14,607 bases of DNA, taken from Candidatus Beckwithbacteria bacterium (GTDB lineage Bacteria > Patescibacteriota > Microgenomatia > UBA1400 > UBA1449). Positions 1 to 5,601 of the stretch are shown here, one piece after another; the stretch's first letter is position 1; each line of letters starts with the position of its first letter. The translations under genes and the position numbers were made by a program. The stretch lies in the NCBI GenBank assembly GCA_012798485.1, contig JAAZND010000079.1, positions 1 to 14,607 on the forward strand. The letters run 5' to 3'. The notes under the pieces were generated by a model. It did no database searches and was not told the DNA's origin. It was given only the letters and a program-made list of their open reading frames with translations.

Positions 1-657
1 CATTGCCTCATAGGCAGCTCTACCTAAAGTTAAAACAATATCGGCTTTTTTAATTCTATCTTCAACATTAAAAATACGTTTGCCAAGTCCTAAAAATTTT
101 ACAGCTAAATGATTTTTGGTCGCAACGTTTTTAATAATTAATTTAGCTTTTTGATCAATTCTAGGATTGAAAACTAATAATTTTTGAGGAATTTTTGGCA
201 ATGGGGAAAAACAAGAAAATTTTTCTAAATCAACACTGTTGGGAAAAAGAAATAATCGGTTTTTGGCAATTTTTTCTTTTTCCCAAATTTTAACGAGTTC
301 ATGAGAAATCCCGCCATAATAATTAAATTGCACTAAGCCAGAATGCGTATCAATTGGAGTTAAAAAACCATGTTTAAGCATTACAATCGGAGTTTTTGGA
401 AAATAAAAGCGGGACAAGATTGCTACTAGATCTTGCTGACAATGAATAAGGTCAAACTGTTCATTTTTTATTTCTTCTAAATTATCAACACATTTTATTC
501 CCAATCTTCTTGTTCGCTCGACAATTTCTCCACCTAAAAATGGAGAATAGAAGGTAGCATTTATTTTGTTTAACCGTAAAAATTTTAAAAGCGAATAAAT
601 AAAAGTTTCTGTACCAGTAAATCCAAGATAGCGGAAATTAGTGATTAAGATTTTCAT
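1..657 (-). CDS. Glycosyltransferase-like protein, C-terminus cut by window edge
   Basis: This frame is open for 219 codons from an ATG at 657 down to base 1, with no stop before the edge. The protein begins MKILITNFRYLGFTGTETFI, which resembles the N-terminus of GT4/GT-B glycosyltransferases: a first beta strand, then a glycine-rich loop where the acceptor binds. A 'DLIHCQQDLVAIL' stretch follows, like the 'D(V/I)IHxH' strand of that fold, then 'VMLKHGF' and 'LFPNSVDLEKF', the usual 'xxPNGVDxxxF' linker into the second Rossmann domain. The last visible residues (ADIVLTLGRAAYEAM) match the start of the 'ADxxVxPSxxEgfG..xxEAMA' donor-sugar region. It is probably a cytoplasmic or membrane-associated sugar transferase for surface glycans; donor and acceptor cannot be told. 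It is divergent from iscR with about 100 bp between starts. The family call is by motif only. Confidence 0.7.
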   Translation of the reverse strand, partial: MKILITNFRYLGFTGTETFIYSLLKFLRLNKINATFYSPFLGGEIVERTRRLGIKCVDNLEEIKNEQFDLIHCQQDLVAILSRFYFPKTPIVMLKHGFLTPIDTHSGLVQFNYYGGISHELVKIWEKEKIAKNRLFLFPNSVDLEKFSCFSPLPKIPQKLLVFNPRIDQKAKLIIKNVATKNHLAVKFLGLGKRIFNVEDRIKKADIVLTLGRAAYEAM

Positions 658-666
658 GATTTTTTT

Positions 667-672
667 ATTATA
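667..672 (-). promoter_or_regulatory. -10 box of the glycosyltransferase gene, near-leaderless
   Basis: Read on the minus strand this is TATAAT, preceded by TAG. A start about 6-8 bases downstream would fall near 660, only a few bases before the ATG at 657, so the transcript would be leaderless or nearly so. No convincing -35 box and no Shine-Dalgarno site are seen. Confidence 0.5.
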
Positions 673-695
673 CTATGAGAATTCATGAAACTTTT

Positions 696-722
696 AAATT
701 CCTACTAAAATAGTAGGAGTTT
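696..722. promoter_or_regulatory. Inverted-repeat operator of the iscR promoter
   Basis: Two 12-base arms flank an AAA spacer: AAATTCCTACTA (696-707) and TAGTAGGAGTTT (711-722). Eleven of twelve positions pair. The inner part, CCTACTA-AAA-TAGTAGG, is perfect. The size and symmetry (about 27 bp, AT-rich centre) are those of Rrf2/IscR-family operators. It covers where the -35 box of the iscR promoter would be and ends five bases before its -10 box, so binding would block that promoter. Autorepression by the gene product at 760-1155 is the natural reading. The site also lies upstream of the divergent minus-strand promoter at 667-672, so dual control is possible. Confidence 0.75.
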
Positions 723-723
723 G

Positions 724-732
724 TGTTATAAT
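724..732 (+). promoter_or_regulatory. Extended -10 promoter of the iscR operon
   Basis: The sequence is TGTTATAAT, a perfect extended -10 element (TGnTATAAT). The expected start of transcription is near 739, about 20 bases before the ATG at 760. A TTG at 721 could extend the reading frame upstream, but it lies upstream of this promoter, which argues against it. Confidence 0.7.
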
Positions 733-759
733 GATTTGTTATTTGTTTTTAAAAAAATT

Positions 760-1155
760 ATGCTTTCGATTTCTAAACGCAGTCAGTATGGTTTATATTT
801 TTTAATATTTCTGGCAAAAAGCAAGCAAGGGAAATTTTTTAGTATTAAAAAAACTGCCAAAATTTTACATTTGCCTTATAGATATTTGAGTCAGATTGCT
901 AAGGATTTAAAAGATAAACAAATTCTGGCAAGTAAAGAAGGATCGGGTGGAGGCTATTTTCTTACCAAAAAACCAGAGGAAATTAGTATTTTAGAAATTA
1001 TTGAGTTGTTGCAGGAGCCAATTAATCTAATAGATTGTGAGCAAAATATTTGTGAGCATAAACACAATTGCAAAATGAGAAAAATTTTTCTCTCGCTTGA
1101 TAATCAGATGCAAACAATGCTAAAAGATATCAAATTAACCGCTTTTTATGATTAA
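760..1155 (+). CDS. iscR: Rrf2/IscR-type Fe-S-sensing transcriptional regulator
   Basis: 131 residues starting MLSISKRSQYGLYFL, the classic Rrf2 N-terminus. The winged helix-turn-helix spans about 1-75; the recognition part is KILHLPYRYLSQIAKDL and the wing is SKEGSGGGYFL. Three cysteines, C93, C98 and C104 (Cx4Cx5C), match the [2Fe-2S] ligand triplet of IscR (C92/C98/C104 in E. coli), so the protein probably reads cellular Fe-S status. The ATG at 760 is chosen because an upstream TTG in the same frame lies before the promoter and adds sequence foreign to the family. It heads the operon, its stop overlaps the sufS start by 8 bases, and an operator-like palindrome covers its promoter, giving a likely feedback loop. 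An Rrf2 member with another ligand (CymR- or NsrR-like) is less likely given the neighbours. Confidence 0.85.
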   Translation: MLSISKRSQYGLYFLIFLAKSKQGKFFSIKKTAKILHLPYRYLSQIAKDLKDKQILASKEGSGGGYFLTKKPEEISILEIIELLQEPINLIDCEQNICEHKHNCKMRKIFLSLDNQMQTMLKDIKLTAFYD

Positions 1156-2386
1156 AACTAATATTAAAGACGATTTTCCAATTTTTAAAAATTATCCAGA
1201 TTTAGTTTATCTTGATAATGCGGCGACGACTCAGAAGCCTAGAGGAGTTATTGAGGCGGTTTCCAATTATTATCAAAAGTTTAATAGCAATGTGCATCGT
1301 GGACTTTATCAACTGGCAGAAGAATCAACCAGAATTTACGAAGATAGTCGTAAAACAGTGGCGGCATTTATTGGTGCAGATCAAGAAGAAATTATTTTTA
1401 CTCGCAACACTACCGAAGGTTTAAATCTGGTGGCCTACAGCTTAGGATTAAATCTAAAAAAGGGTGATGAAATTATTTTGTCTCTTGCAGAACATCATTC
1501 CAATCTTGTTCCTTGGCAAATTATAGCCCAAAAAACTGGAGCGGTTTTAAAATTTATAGATCTTAATGAAGATGGTGAGTTGGATTTAAACTCTTCCTCA
1601 GATGGGCAAAAAGGAGGACTAAAAGGACTTTTATCAGTTAAAACTAAAATTGTCAGTCTTGCTTATATTTCTAATGTGTTGGGTAATATTAATCCGCTTA
1701 AAGAGATTTTTAAAACAGTAAAAAAATTTAACTCTCAGATTATTTGTATTGTGGATGCGGCTCAAAGTGTTGCTCATCTTCCTTTGAATGTAAAAAGTTT
1801 ACAAGCTGATTTTGTGGCTTTTTCTGGTCATAAAATGTATGGACCCATGGGAATTGGAGTTTTATATGGAAAGAAAGAAATTCTGGAGAAGATGGAGCCT
1901 TTTTTGGGTGGAGGGGATATGATTGCAGCTGTTTATTTAAATCACAGTGAATACAAACAAGGCGCGGCAAAGTTTGAAGCTGGAACACCCAATGTCGCCG
2001 GAGCTTTAGGATTAGGGGAAGCGATCAGATATTTACAAGCTATTGGAATGGAAAATATTGAAGCCAAAGAAAAAGAATTAACTGCTTATTTATGGGAAAG
2101 GTTAGAAAATTTTCCTAATATTAAAATTTTAGGGACAAAGGATTTGGCAAAAAGAAGTAGTTTAGTGGCTTTTGAGTACAAGCACGTGCATGCTCACGAT
2201 GTCGGTGCAATTTTGAGTAGCTCAAATGTGGCAGTCAGAGCAGGACATCATTGTGCTATGCCTCTACATAAAAATATTGGAGTGCAGGCAAGTACCAGAA
2301 TTTCTCTAAGTTTTTATAATATGCATAAAGATATTGATCAATTTTTTATAGGTTTACAAAAAGTTGGGAAAATTTTCGCTTTTTAA
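1148..2386 (+). CDS. sufS: Cysteine desulfurase, SufS type
   Basis: 412 residues, full length for group II cysteine desulfurases. The enzyme is PLP-dependent, converts cysteine to alanine and carries the sulfur as a persulfide to a scaffold. Visible landmarks: YLDNAATTQKP near residue 21, the AEHHSNLVPW segment, VDAAQS (the aspartate contacting PLP), the Schiff-base lysine K229 in SGHKMYGP, and the catalytic cysteine C369 in RAGHHCAMPLH. The short RAGHHC loop is the SufS pattern rather than the longer IscS/NifS loop. Relative to typical SufS there are a few extra residues around 140-155 (SSSDGQKGGLKG). It overlaps iscR by 8 bases, has no clear ribosome site and is probably translationally coupled. 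The scaffold gene downstream is its expected partner. No SufE or SufBCD genes are in view. Confidence 0.93.
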   Translation: MIKTNIKDDFPIFKNYPDLVYLDNAATTQKPRGVIEAVSNYYQKFNSNVHRGLYQLAEESTRIYEDSRKTVAAFIGADQEEIIFTRNTTEGLNLVAYSLGLNLKKGDEIILSLAEHHSNLVPWQIIAQKTGAVLKFIDLNEDGELDLNSSSDGQKGGLKGLLSVKTKIVSLAYISNVLGNINPLKEIFKTVKKFNSQIICIVDAAQSVAHLPLNVKSLQADFVAFSGHKMYGPMGIGVLYGKKEILEKMEPFLGGGDMIAAVYLNHSEYKQGAAKFEAGTPNVAGALGLGEAIRYLQAIGMENIEAKEKELTAYLWERLENFPNIKILGTKDLAKRSSLVAFEYKHVHAHDVGAILSSSNVAVRAGHHCAMPLHKNIGVQASTRISLSFYNMHKDIDQFFIGLQKVGKIFAF

Positions 2387-2439
2387 AAATTCGGTTTTTG
2401 TTCAAAAAAGTAATTAATTAAAAATTTATATTTTGGGAA

Positions 2440-2472
2440 TTTTTAAGTTATTCCCTGTTAATAACTTAAAAA
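2440..2472. repeat. Perfect 13-bp inverted repeat before the scaffold gene
   Basis: Arms TTTTTAAGTTATT (2440-2452) and AATAACTTAAAAA (2460-2472) pair perfectly around a 7-base loop CCCTGTT. The right arm ends 7 bases before the ATG at 2480. The T-run is on the 5' side and the A-run on the 3' side, opposite to an intrinsic terminator. It could be an RNA hairpin tuning translation of the scaffold relative to sufS, an RNase processing site, or a protein-binding palindrome. It does not resemble the operator at 696-722. Confidence 0.6.
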
Positions 2473-2479
2473 AATCAAG

Positions 2480-2860
2480 ATGGATTTCTATAAACCAGAT
2501 CTAGTAAAATTATTTAAAAATCCTCACAATTTTGGGACGCTTGAAGATGCCGATATTGAAATTGTCGAAACCAATGCTACTTGTGGAGATGAGATTAAAA
2601 TGCAGATAAAGCTTGATAAAAAGACAAAAAAAGTAGTTGATGTTAAATATGTTTGTTTTGGTTGTCTGGTTTGTATTACTTCCAGCTCTGTTTTTACAGA
2701 TATGATGAAAGGTAAAACTTTGGCAGAAGTCAAAAAGATTACTTTGGAAGATATTAATAAAGTTTTACAAATTCCGATTACTTCCGCTAAACTAAATTGT
2801 ATTAGTTTAAGTATGAAAGCGGTTAATAAAGGAATCTCGCAATATGAACAAAAAAAATAA
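2480..2860 (+). CDS. iscU: IscU/NifU-type Fe-S cluster scaffold
   Basis: 126 residues covering the whole NifU_N/IscU fold. It accepts sulfur from the desulfurase and iron to build a cluster for transfer. Ligand motifs are NATCGDE (C35, D37), FGC (C62) followed by the family's SSS at 68-70, and KLNC (C107). The histidine that normally precedes the last cysteine in IscU is Asn106. Two additional cysteines, C59 and C65, give CxxCxxC (59/62/65), which is not usual. The ITSSSVFTDMMKGKTLAEV stretch recalls SufU, but the SufU zinc-site insertion of about 20 residues before the last cysteine is absent, so I call it IscU/NifU-like. It lies 93 bases after sufS with an inverted repeat in between, and its end overlaps the next gene by 17 bases. 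No good ribosome site is seen. Confidence 0.85.
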   Translation: MDFYKPDLVKLFKNPHNFGTLEDADIEIVETNATCGDEIKMQIKLDKKTKKVVDVKYVCFGCLVCITSSSVFTDMMKGKTLAEVKKITLEDINKVLQIPITSAKLNCISLSMKAVNKGISQYEQKK

Positions 2861-3086
2861 AATTGACTCCTCTACTTTTAAAATTAGCAAAGACATGATG
2901 ATGGGAGAAATCATTACAGAGTTTCCAGAGACAATCGAGCTTTTGTTAGAGATGGGTTTGCATTGCGCCACTTGTCATATGGCAGCTTTTGAAACCTTGG
3001 AAGAAGGAGCACAGACTCATGGGATGAATAAAAAACAAATCAGTAATTTAGTGAAAATGCTCAACGAAAGGATTAATAATGAGTAA
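2844..3086 (+). CDS. DUF1858 small CxxC protein of the Fe-S operon
   Basis: 80 residues. From about residue 13 to 75 it matches the DUF1858 / hybrid-cluster-protein-associated disulfide domain: FKISKDMMMGEIITEFPET, an LLLEMGLHCATCHMAAFETLEEGAQTHG core with C41 and C44 as CxxC, then a helical end. The CxxC could be a redox disulfide or bind a metal. Biochemical roles in this family are poorly known. It overlaps the scaffold gene by 17 bases and the HAD gene by 8, so it is almost surely co-translated with the scaffold, which suggests a sulfur- or electron-handling role in cluster assembly (inference). AAAGGA lies about 10 bases before the ATG. Confidence 0.8.
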   Translation: MNKKNKIDSSTFKISKDMMMGEIITEFPETIELLLEMGLHCATCHMAAFETLEEGAQTHGMNKKQISNLVKMLNERINNE

Positions 3087-3696
3087 AGTTAAAGCTGTTT
3101 TTTTTGATTGGGATGGAACACTAGCTAATACTTTAGAACTGTGGTTTACTTTCTTAAAAATTTATCTGCCAAAATTTTCTGAGTTTGAAGTTAAACATAA
3201 ATTAATTGGCTGTTTTGATCCTATCAATTTAGATCAAGAAAAAGATATCGATTTTGGCGCAAAAACCTCTGCCTTTTTCCAGGATAATCAAGCTTTAATA
3301 AAATTGAATGATGGGGTTTTTGACCTACTTAATAATTTAAATTTAAAAGGATTTAAGTTGGCTGTTTTATCATCTACCTCCAAAAAAATAGTTTCAAATT
3401 TATTGCAAAAAGCCAAAATTTTTCCGATGATAGATTTGTTTTTGGGATTTGAAGATGTTAAAAGCGCTAAACCAGACCCAGAAATTTTATTTAAAGCCTT
3501 ACAGGATTTAAATTTAACAAAAGAAGAAGTAGTTTTTGTGGGTGATAGTAATGCTGATCTTCTAGCTGGGCAAAAAGCTCAGTTAAAAACCTATTTTTAT
3601 TGTCCTCAATTTAATCGAGATTTTTATCAAATTAATCCACTTGATTATTGTAGTCAAGATTTAATTTTTGATGATTTTAAAAGATTTTCGATATAA
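3079..3696 (+). CDS. HAD-family phosphatase (Gph/PpaX-like)
   Basis: 205 residues with the haloacid dehalogenase motifs in order. Motif I is FFDWDGTL, with nucleophile D10 and acid/base D12. Motif II is VLSSTSKK near residue 97. Motif III is the lysine in SAKPDPEI, and motif IV is VFVGDSNADLLAG, providing Mg2+ ligands. A small helical cap lies between motifs I and II, as in phosphoglycolate-phosphatase-like enzymes. The likely reaction is hydrolysis of a small phosphorylated metabolite; the substrate cannot be told. AAAGGA sits 6 bases before the ATG, and the start overlaps the DUF1858 gene by 8 bases. It is the last gene of the operon and may be a passenger with no direct Fe-S role. No clear terminator follows before the promoter at 3724. 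Confidence 0.85.
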   Translation: MSKVKAVFFDWDGTLANTLELWFTFLKIYLPKFSEFEVKHKLIGCFDPINLDQEKDIDFGAKTSAFFQDNQALIKLNDGVFDLLNNLNLKGFKLAVLSSTSKKIVSNLLQKAKIFPMIDLFLGFEDVKSAKPDPEILFKALQDLNLTKEEVVFVGDSNADLLAGQKAQLKTYFYCPQFNRDFYQINPLDYCSQDLIFDDFKRFSI

Positions 3697-3719
3697 ATGT
3701 AATTTTTACTCCTAATTTA

Positions 3720-3779
3720 CCTCTTGACAAGCACCTCTGTTTTCCTCTAGTATGAAGGCAATACCTCTGTTAACAGAGG
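3720..3779. repeat. Repeated CCTCT boxes and a 16-bp palindrome around the promoter
   Basis: CCTCT occurs at 3720, 3734, 3744 and 3764, and its complement AGAGG at 3775. The longer ACCTCTGTT occurs twice, at 3733 and 3763, exactly 30 bp apart. The second copy is half of the perfect palindrome CCTCTGTTAACAGAGG (3764-3779). The boxes at 3734, 3744 and 3764 are spaced by 10 and 20 bp, on one face of the helix, and two lie between the -35 and -10 boxes. The palindrome should be at the very 5' end of the mRNA, as a 6-bp stem with a TTAA loop. It may be an operator array, a 5' stabilising hairpin, or both. Confidence 0.6.
3724..3753 (+). promoter_or_regulatory. Sigma-70-type promoter of the 66-residue protein gene
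   Basis: A perfect -35 box TTGACA (3724-3729) and -10 box TAGTAT (3748-3753) are separated by 18 bases. The expected start near 3760 leaves a leader of about 80 bases, much longer than at the other promoters here. Confidence 0.7.
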
Positions 3780-3825
3780 AAAATTTATAAAATAAAAGCG
3801 TTTAAAAAGCGCAAGCAAAGAAAGC

Positions 3826-3831
3826 GAGGTG
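3826..3831 (+). promoter_or_regulatory. Strong Shine-Dalgarno site GAGGTG
   Basis: GAGGTG lies 8 bases before the ATG at 3840 and fixes that start. It is complementary to the usual 16S 3' end, and also to ACCTC at 3763-3767 in the 5' hairpin. Confidence 0.7.
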
Positions 3832-3839
3832 AAAAGAAC

Positions 3840-4040
3840 ATGGCCTTCAAATTTAAAAATTCCAAAGGTGTAGAATATTTCCTTCACTATAGAGATGTTA
3901 CCTTAAGAGGTGGCAGACAACAAAGAATTTATTTCTTTGCTAGAGAAGTCAGAGACAATGCTTTAGATGCTGTTCCAGCAGGATATCAAGTTGTGGAAAC
4001 AGAAAGAACTGGTATGCCAGTTTTGAAAAAATCTAAATAG
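3840..4040 (+). CDS. Conserved-looking 66-residue basic protein
   Basis: 66 residues, rich in Lys/Arg and aromatics, with no signal peptide or membrane segment. Notable patches are EYFLHYRDVTLRGGRQQRIYFFARE in the first half and AVPAGYQVVETERTGMPVLKK at the end, suggesting a small compact beta-rich domain. From memory, similar short proteins with a 'TLRGG..Q.IYFF' core and a 'P.GY.VVE..RTG.P.LKK' end are found across Patescibacteria, with no function assigned; I could not check this here. It has its own strong promoter, strong ribosome site and terminator, which suggests a monocistronic, well-expressed product such as an RNA-, DNA- or ribosome-associated protein. The function remains unknown. 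Confidence 0.8.
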   Translation: MAFKFKNSKGVEYFLHYRDVTLRGGRQQRIYFFAREVRDNALDAVPAGYQVVETERTGMPVLKKSK

Positions 4041-4060
4041 TCTTTTTTGTATTTTTGATA

Positions 4061-4093
4061 AAAACAATCCTCAGATTTTTGAGGGTTGTTTTT
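4061..4093 (+). terminator. Intrinsic terminator after the 66-residue protein gene
   Basis: Left arm AAAACAATCCTCA (4061-4073) and right arm TGAGGGTTGTTTT (4080-4092) pair throughout with one T-G wobble, around GATTTT. The T-run completes an A-stem-T terminator about 20 bases after the stop. Confidence 0.8.
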
Positions 4094-4121
4094 ATTATTA
4101 GCATTAACTATCATTATTATT

Positions 4122-5150
4122 ATGGATAATGATGATTCTCTGATTTCCAATAATCAACTTGAGGATAAAAATATAATAATTAGAAATAATAATAAAATTT
4201 TTATTGCAGCAATAGCAGTTCTTCTTCTTATTGTTTTTGTTCTTTTTATTGTAATTCTCTACCTCAATTTTAGAATATCGAAATTAAATACCATAGCAGA
4301 TAACAACACTACTAATAAACAAGAATTAAATACTCAAAAAAAAGGAATTGATAAGGAAGAAAAAATAAATGATAATGATACAGAAATAGAAGATAATATA
4401 GAAGATAATGAGGTAAAAGATGATATAGAGCTAGATTATCCAGAGAAATTAGAGAATTATTTCAAATCTGATTCAGTTTTTGCTAAACTCTGCCAAAAAG
4501 AAAATCAAACAGAAGAGTATTCTAATTACTTTTTAAATCCAACAGATTTCCCAATAAATCTTAGTTTTTTAGAAGAACAAGAAGAATATCAAGTTAATCA
4601 AAGACTTAGTTGTGGACATGAAGGTTTTTTTTACTTAACTCTAAATCAAAATAATAATAAAATTTATGTTTTTGATCAATATTCAGAAGAGGGAGGTCAT
4701 GGCGGACTATCTTTCTTTAAAAAAACCGGAGCATTTTTTAAAGAAGATGGAGATATAGAATATACTTTATCAATTCCAAGAAATGATGGTTTACAACTTT
4801 ATACGACAGATACTGTGTCGGTTAACTTAAGAGCTACAAAAAAGATAATAACTAAAGATGGTCAAGAAATTTTTATTAAAACAGAAGCTGTTTTTATTGA
4901 AGCTAATGATCCTGATTTAATTTCATCTTTGACAAAATATACAGATCCAGATGCATTAAATAGTTTAAAAGAAGCTTCTAGTGATGATTTTGGTTTGGAT
5001 CAAATAGATCCTAATACAGTATTAAATTGGGAAGATCTTAATATAATTGAAGAGAAATTAGCTGAAGAATTTAAAAACACAACAAATGAAGATCAAACCG
5101 AAAAAATTGCAGAATTGAAAAATATTTTAAGCAGTTTTACTTTAAAATAA
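4122..5150 (+). CDS. Membrane-anchored acidic protein of unknown function
   Basis: 342 residues. The ATG at 4122 is preferred; an upstream TTG at 4086 in the same frame starts inside the terminator stem. Residues 1-24 are polar and 26-48 form one strongly hydrophobic helix (AAIAVLLLIVFVLFIVILYL). A low-complexity Asn/Lys/Asp/Glu linker runs to about 110, and the rest is an acidic domain with aromatic beta-like stretches. Two cysteines are in the visible domain, one in 'FAKLCQKEN' and one in 'RLSCGHEGFFYL'. Basic residues just before the helix suggest an N-in, C-out topology, with the C-terminal domain outside the membrane. I do not recognise the family. The next gene, yjbQ, begins 4 bases after its stop, so they are probably co-transcribed. 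No clear promoter or ribosome site is seen. Confidence 0.75.
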   Translation: MDNDDSLISNNQLEDKNIIIRNNNKIFIAAIAVLLLIVFVLFIVILYLNFRISKLNTIADNNTTNKQELNTQKKGIDKEEKINDNDTEIEDNIEDNEVKDDIELDYPEKLENYFKSDSVFAKLCQKENQTEEYSNYFLNPTDFPINLSFLEEQEEYQVNQRLSCGHEGFFYLTLNQNNNKIYVFDQYSEEGGHGGLSFFKKTGAFFKEDGDIEYTLSIPRNDGLQLYTTDTVSVNLRATKKIITKDGQEIFIKTEAVFIEANDPDLISSLTKYTDPDALNSLKEASSDDFGLDQIDPNTVLNWEDLNIIEEKLAEEFKNTTNEDQTEKIAELKNILSSFTLK

Positions 5151-5154
5151 GCCT

Positions 5155-5601
5155 ATGCAAATTATTGATAAGGAAATTGATTTAAACTTAGAAAAAGTTT
5201 TAACTTCTGTCAAAGAAATATTCCAAGAATTAATTAGTCAAGAAAAGATTAAAGATGGAAATTTAGTTTTGTGGGTACCGCATGAAGTTTCATCTTTGAT
5301 CCAAATTGGCTGGGAAAATGGATTAACTGATGATCTTATCAATTTTTTACAAGATTTAGCTCCAGAAGGAAAATGGACAAAACATGATGAACCAAATACT
5401 CCCTTTCGCTATAATTTTTTTGAGCATATCAGAACAAAATTAATAGGAACAGTTTCGATGACACTGATTGTAAAAGATGGACAATTAATTTTGGGTAAAT
5501 ATCAAGATTTATATTTTTATAGTCCGGTGTATAAAGCAATTCCTCAGCAAAAAATATTTTGTCGCATGCTTATTTTTTCAAAAAAGAAACAGGCAGTTTA
5601 A
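5155..5601 (+). CDS. yjbQ: YjbQ/UPF0047-family protein
   Basis: 148 residues, slightly longer than most UPF0047 members. The family has a single compact beta fold, and some members show weak thiamine-phosphate synthase activity; its real role is unsettled. Family landmarks are GNLVLWVPHEVSSLIQIGWENG (the 'xxxPHTTA...NEN' strand, keeping the His and the Glu), FLQDLAPEGKWTKHDE (the 'L.P....Y.HDE' segment), NFFEHIRTKLIGTVSMTLIVKDGQLILGKYQDLYFYS (the 'NA.AHLKA.LLG...PV.DG.L.LGTWQ.IYF' core, keeping Asn and His), and a terminal strand. So the putative active-site histidines are present although the text is divergent. It is 4 bases downstream of the membrane protein gene. Its last 32 bases overlap the end of the convergent minus-strand gene. 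Confidence 0.8.
   Translation: MQIIDKEIDLNLEKVLTSVKEIFQELISQEKIKDGNLVLWVPHEVSSLIQIGWENGLTDDLINFLQDLAPEGKWTKHDEPNTPFRYNFFEHIRTKLIGTVSMTLIVKDGQLILGKYQDLYFYSPVYKAIPQQKIFCRMLIFSKKKQAV

Noticed and set aside
721..759. Longer iscR reading frame from a TTG at 721
   Set aside because: The promoter -10 box at 727-732 lies inside it, the added residues are foreign to the Rrf2 family, and MLSISKRSQYGLYFL at 760 is the typical N-terminus.
2440..2472. Inverted repeat read as an intrinsic terminator after sufS
   Set aside because: The T-run is on the 5' side and the A-run on the 3' side; there is no T-tract after the stem on the plus strand, and the next operon gene follows immediately.
3720..3779. CCTCT repeats as a CRISPR array or tandem satellite
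   Set aside because: The units are only 5-9 bases with uneven spacing and no regular spacers, and they coincide with promoter boxes.
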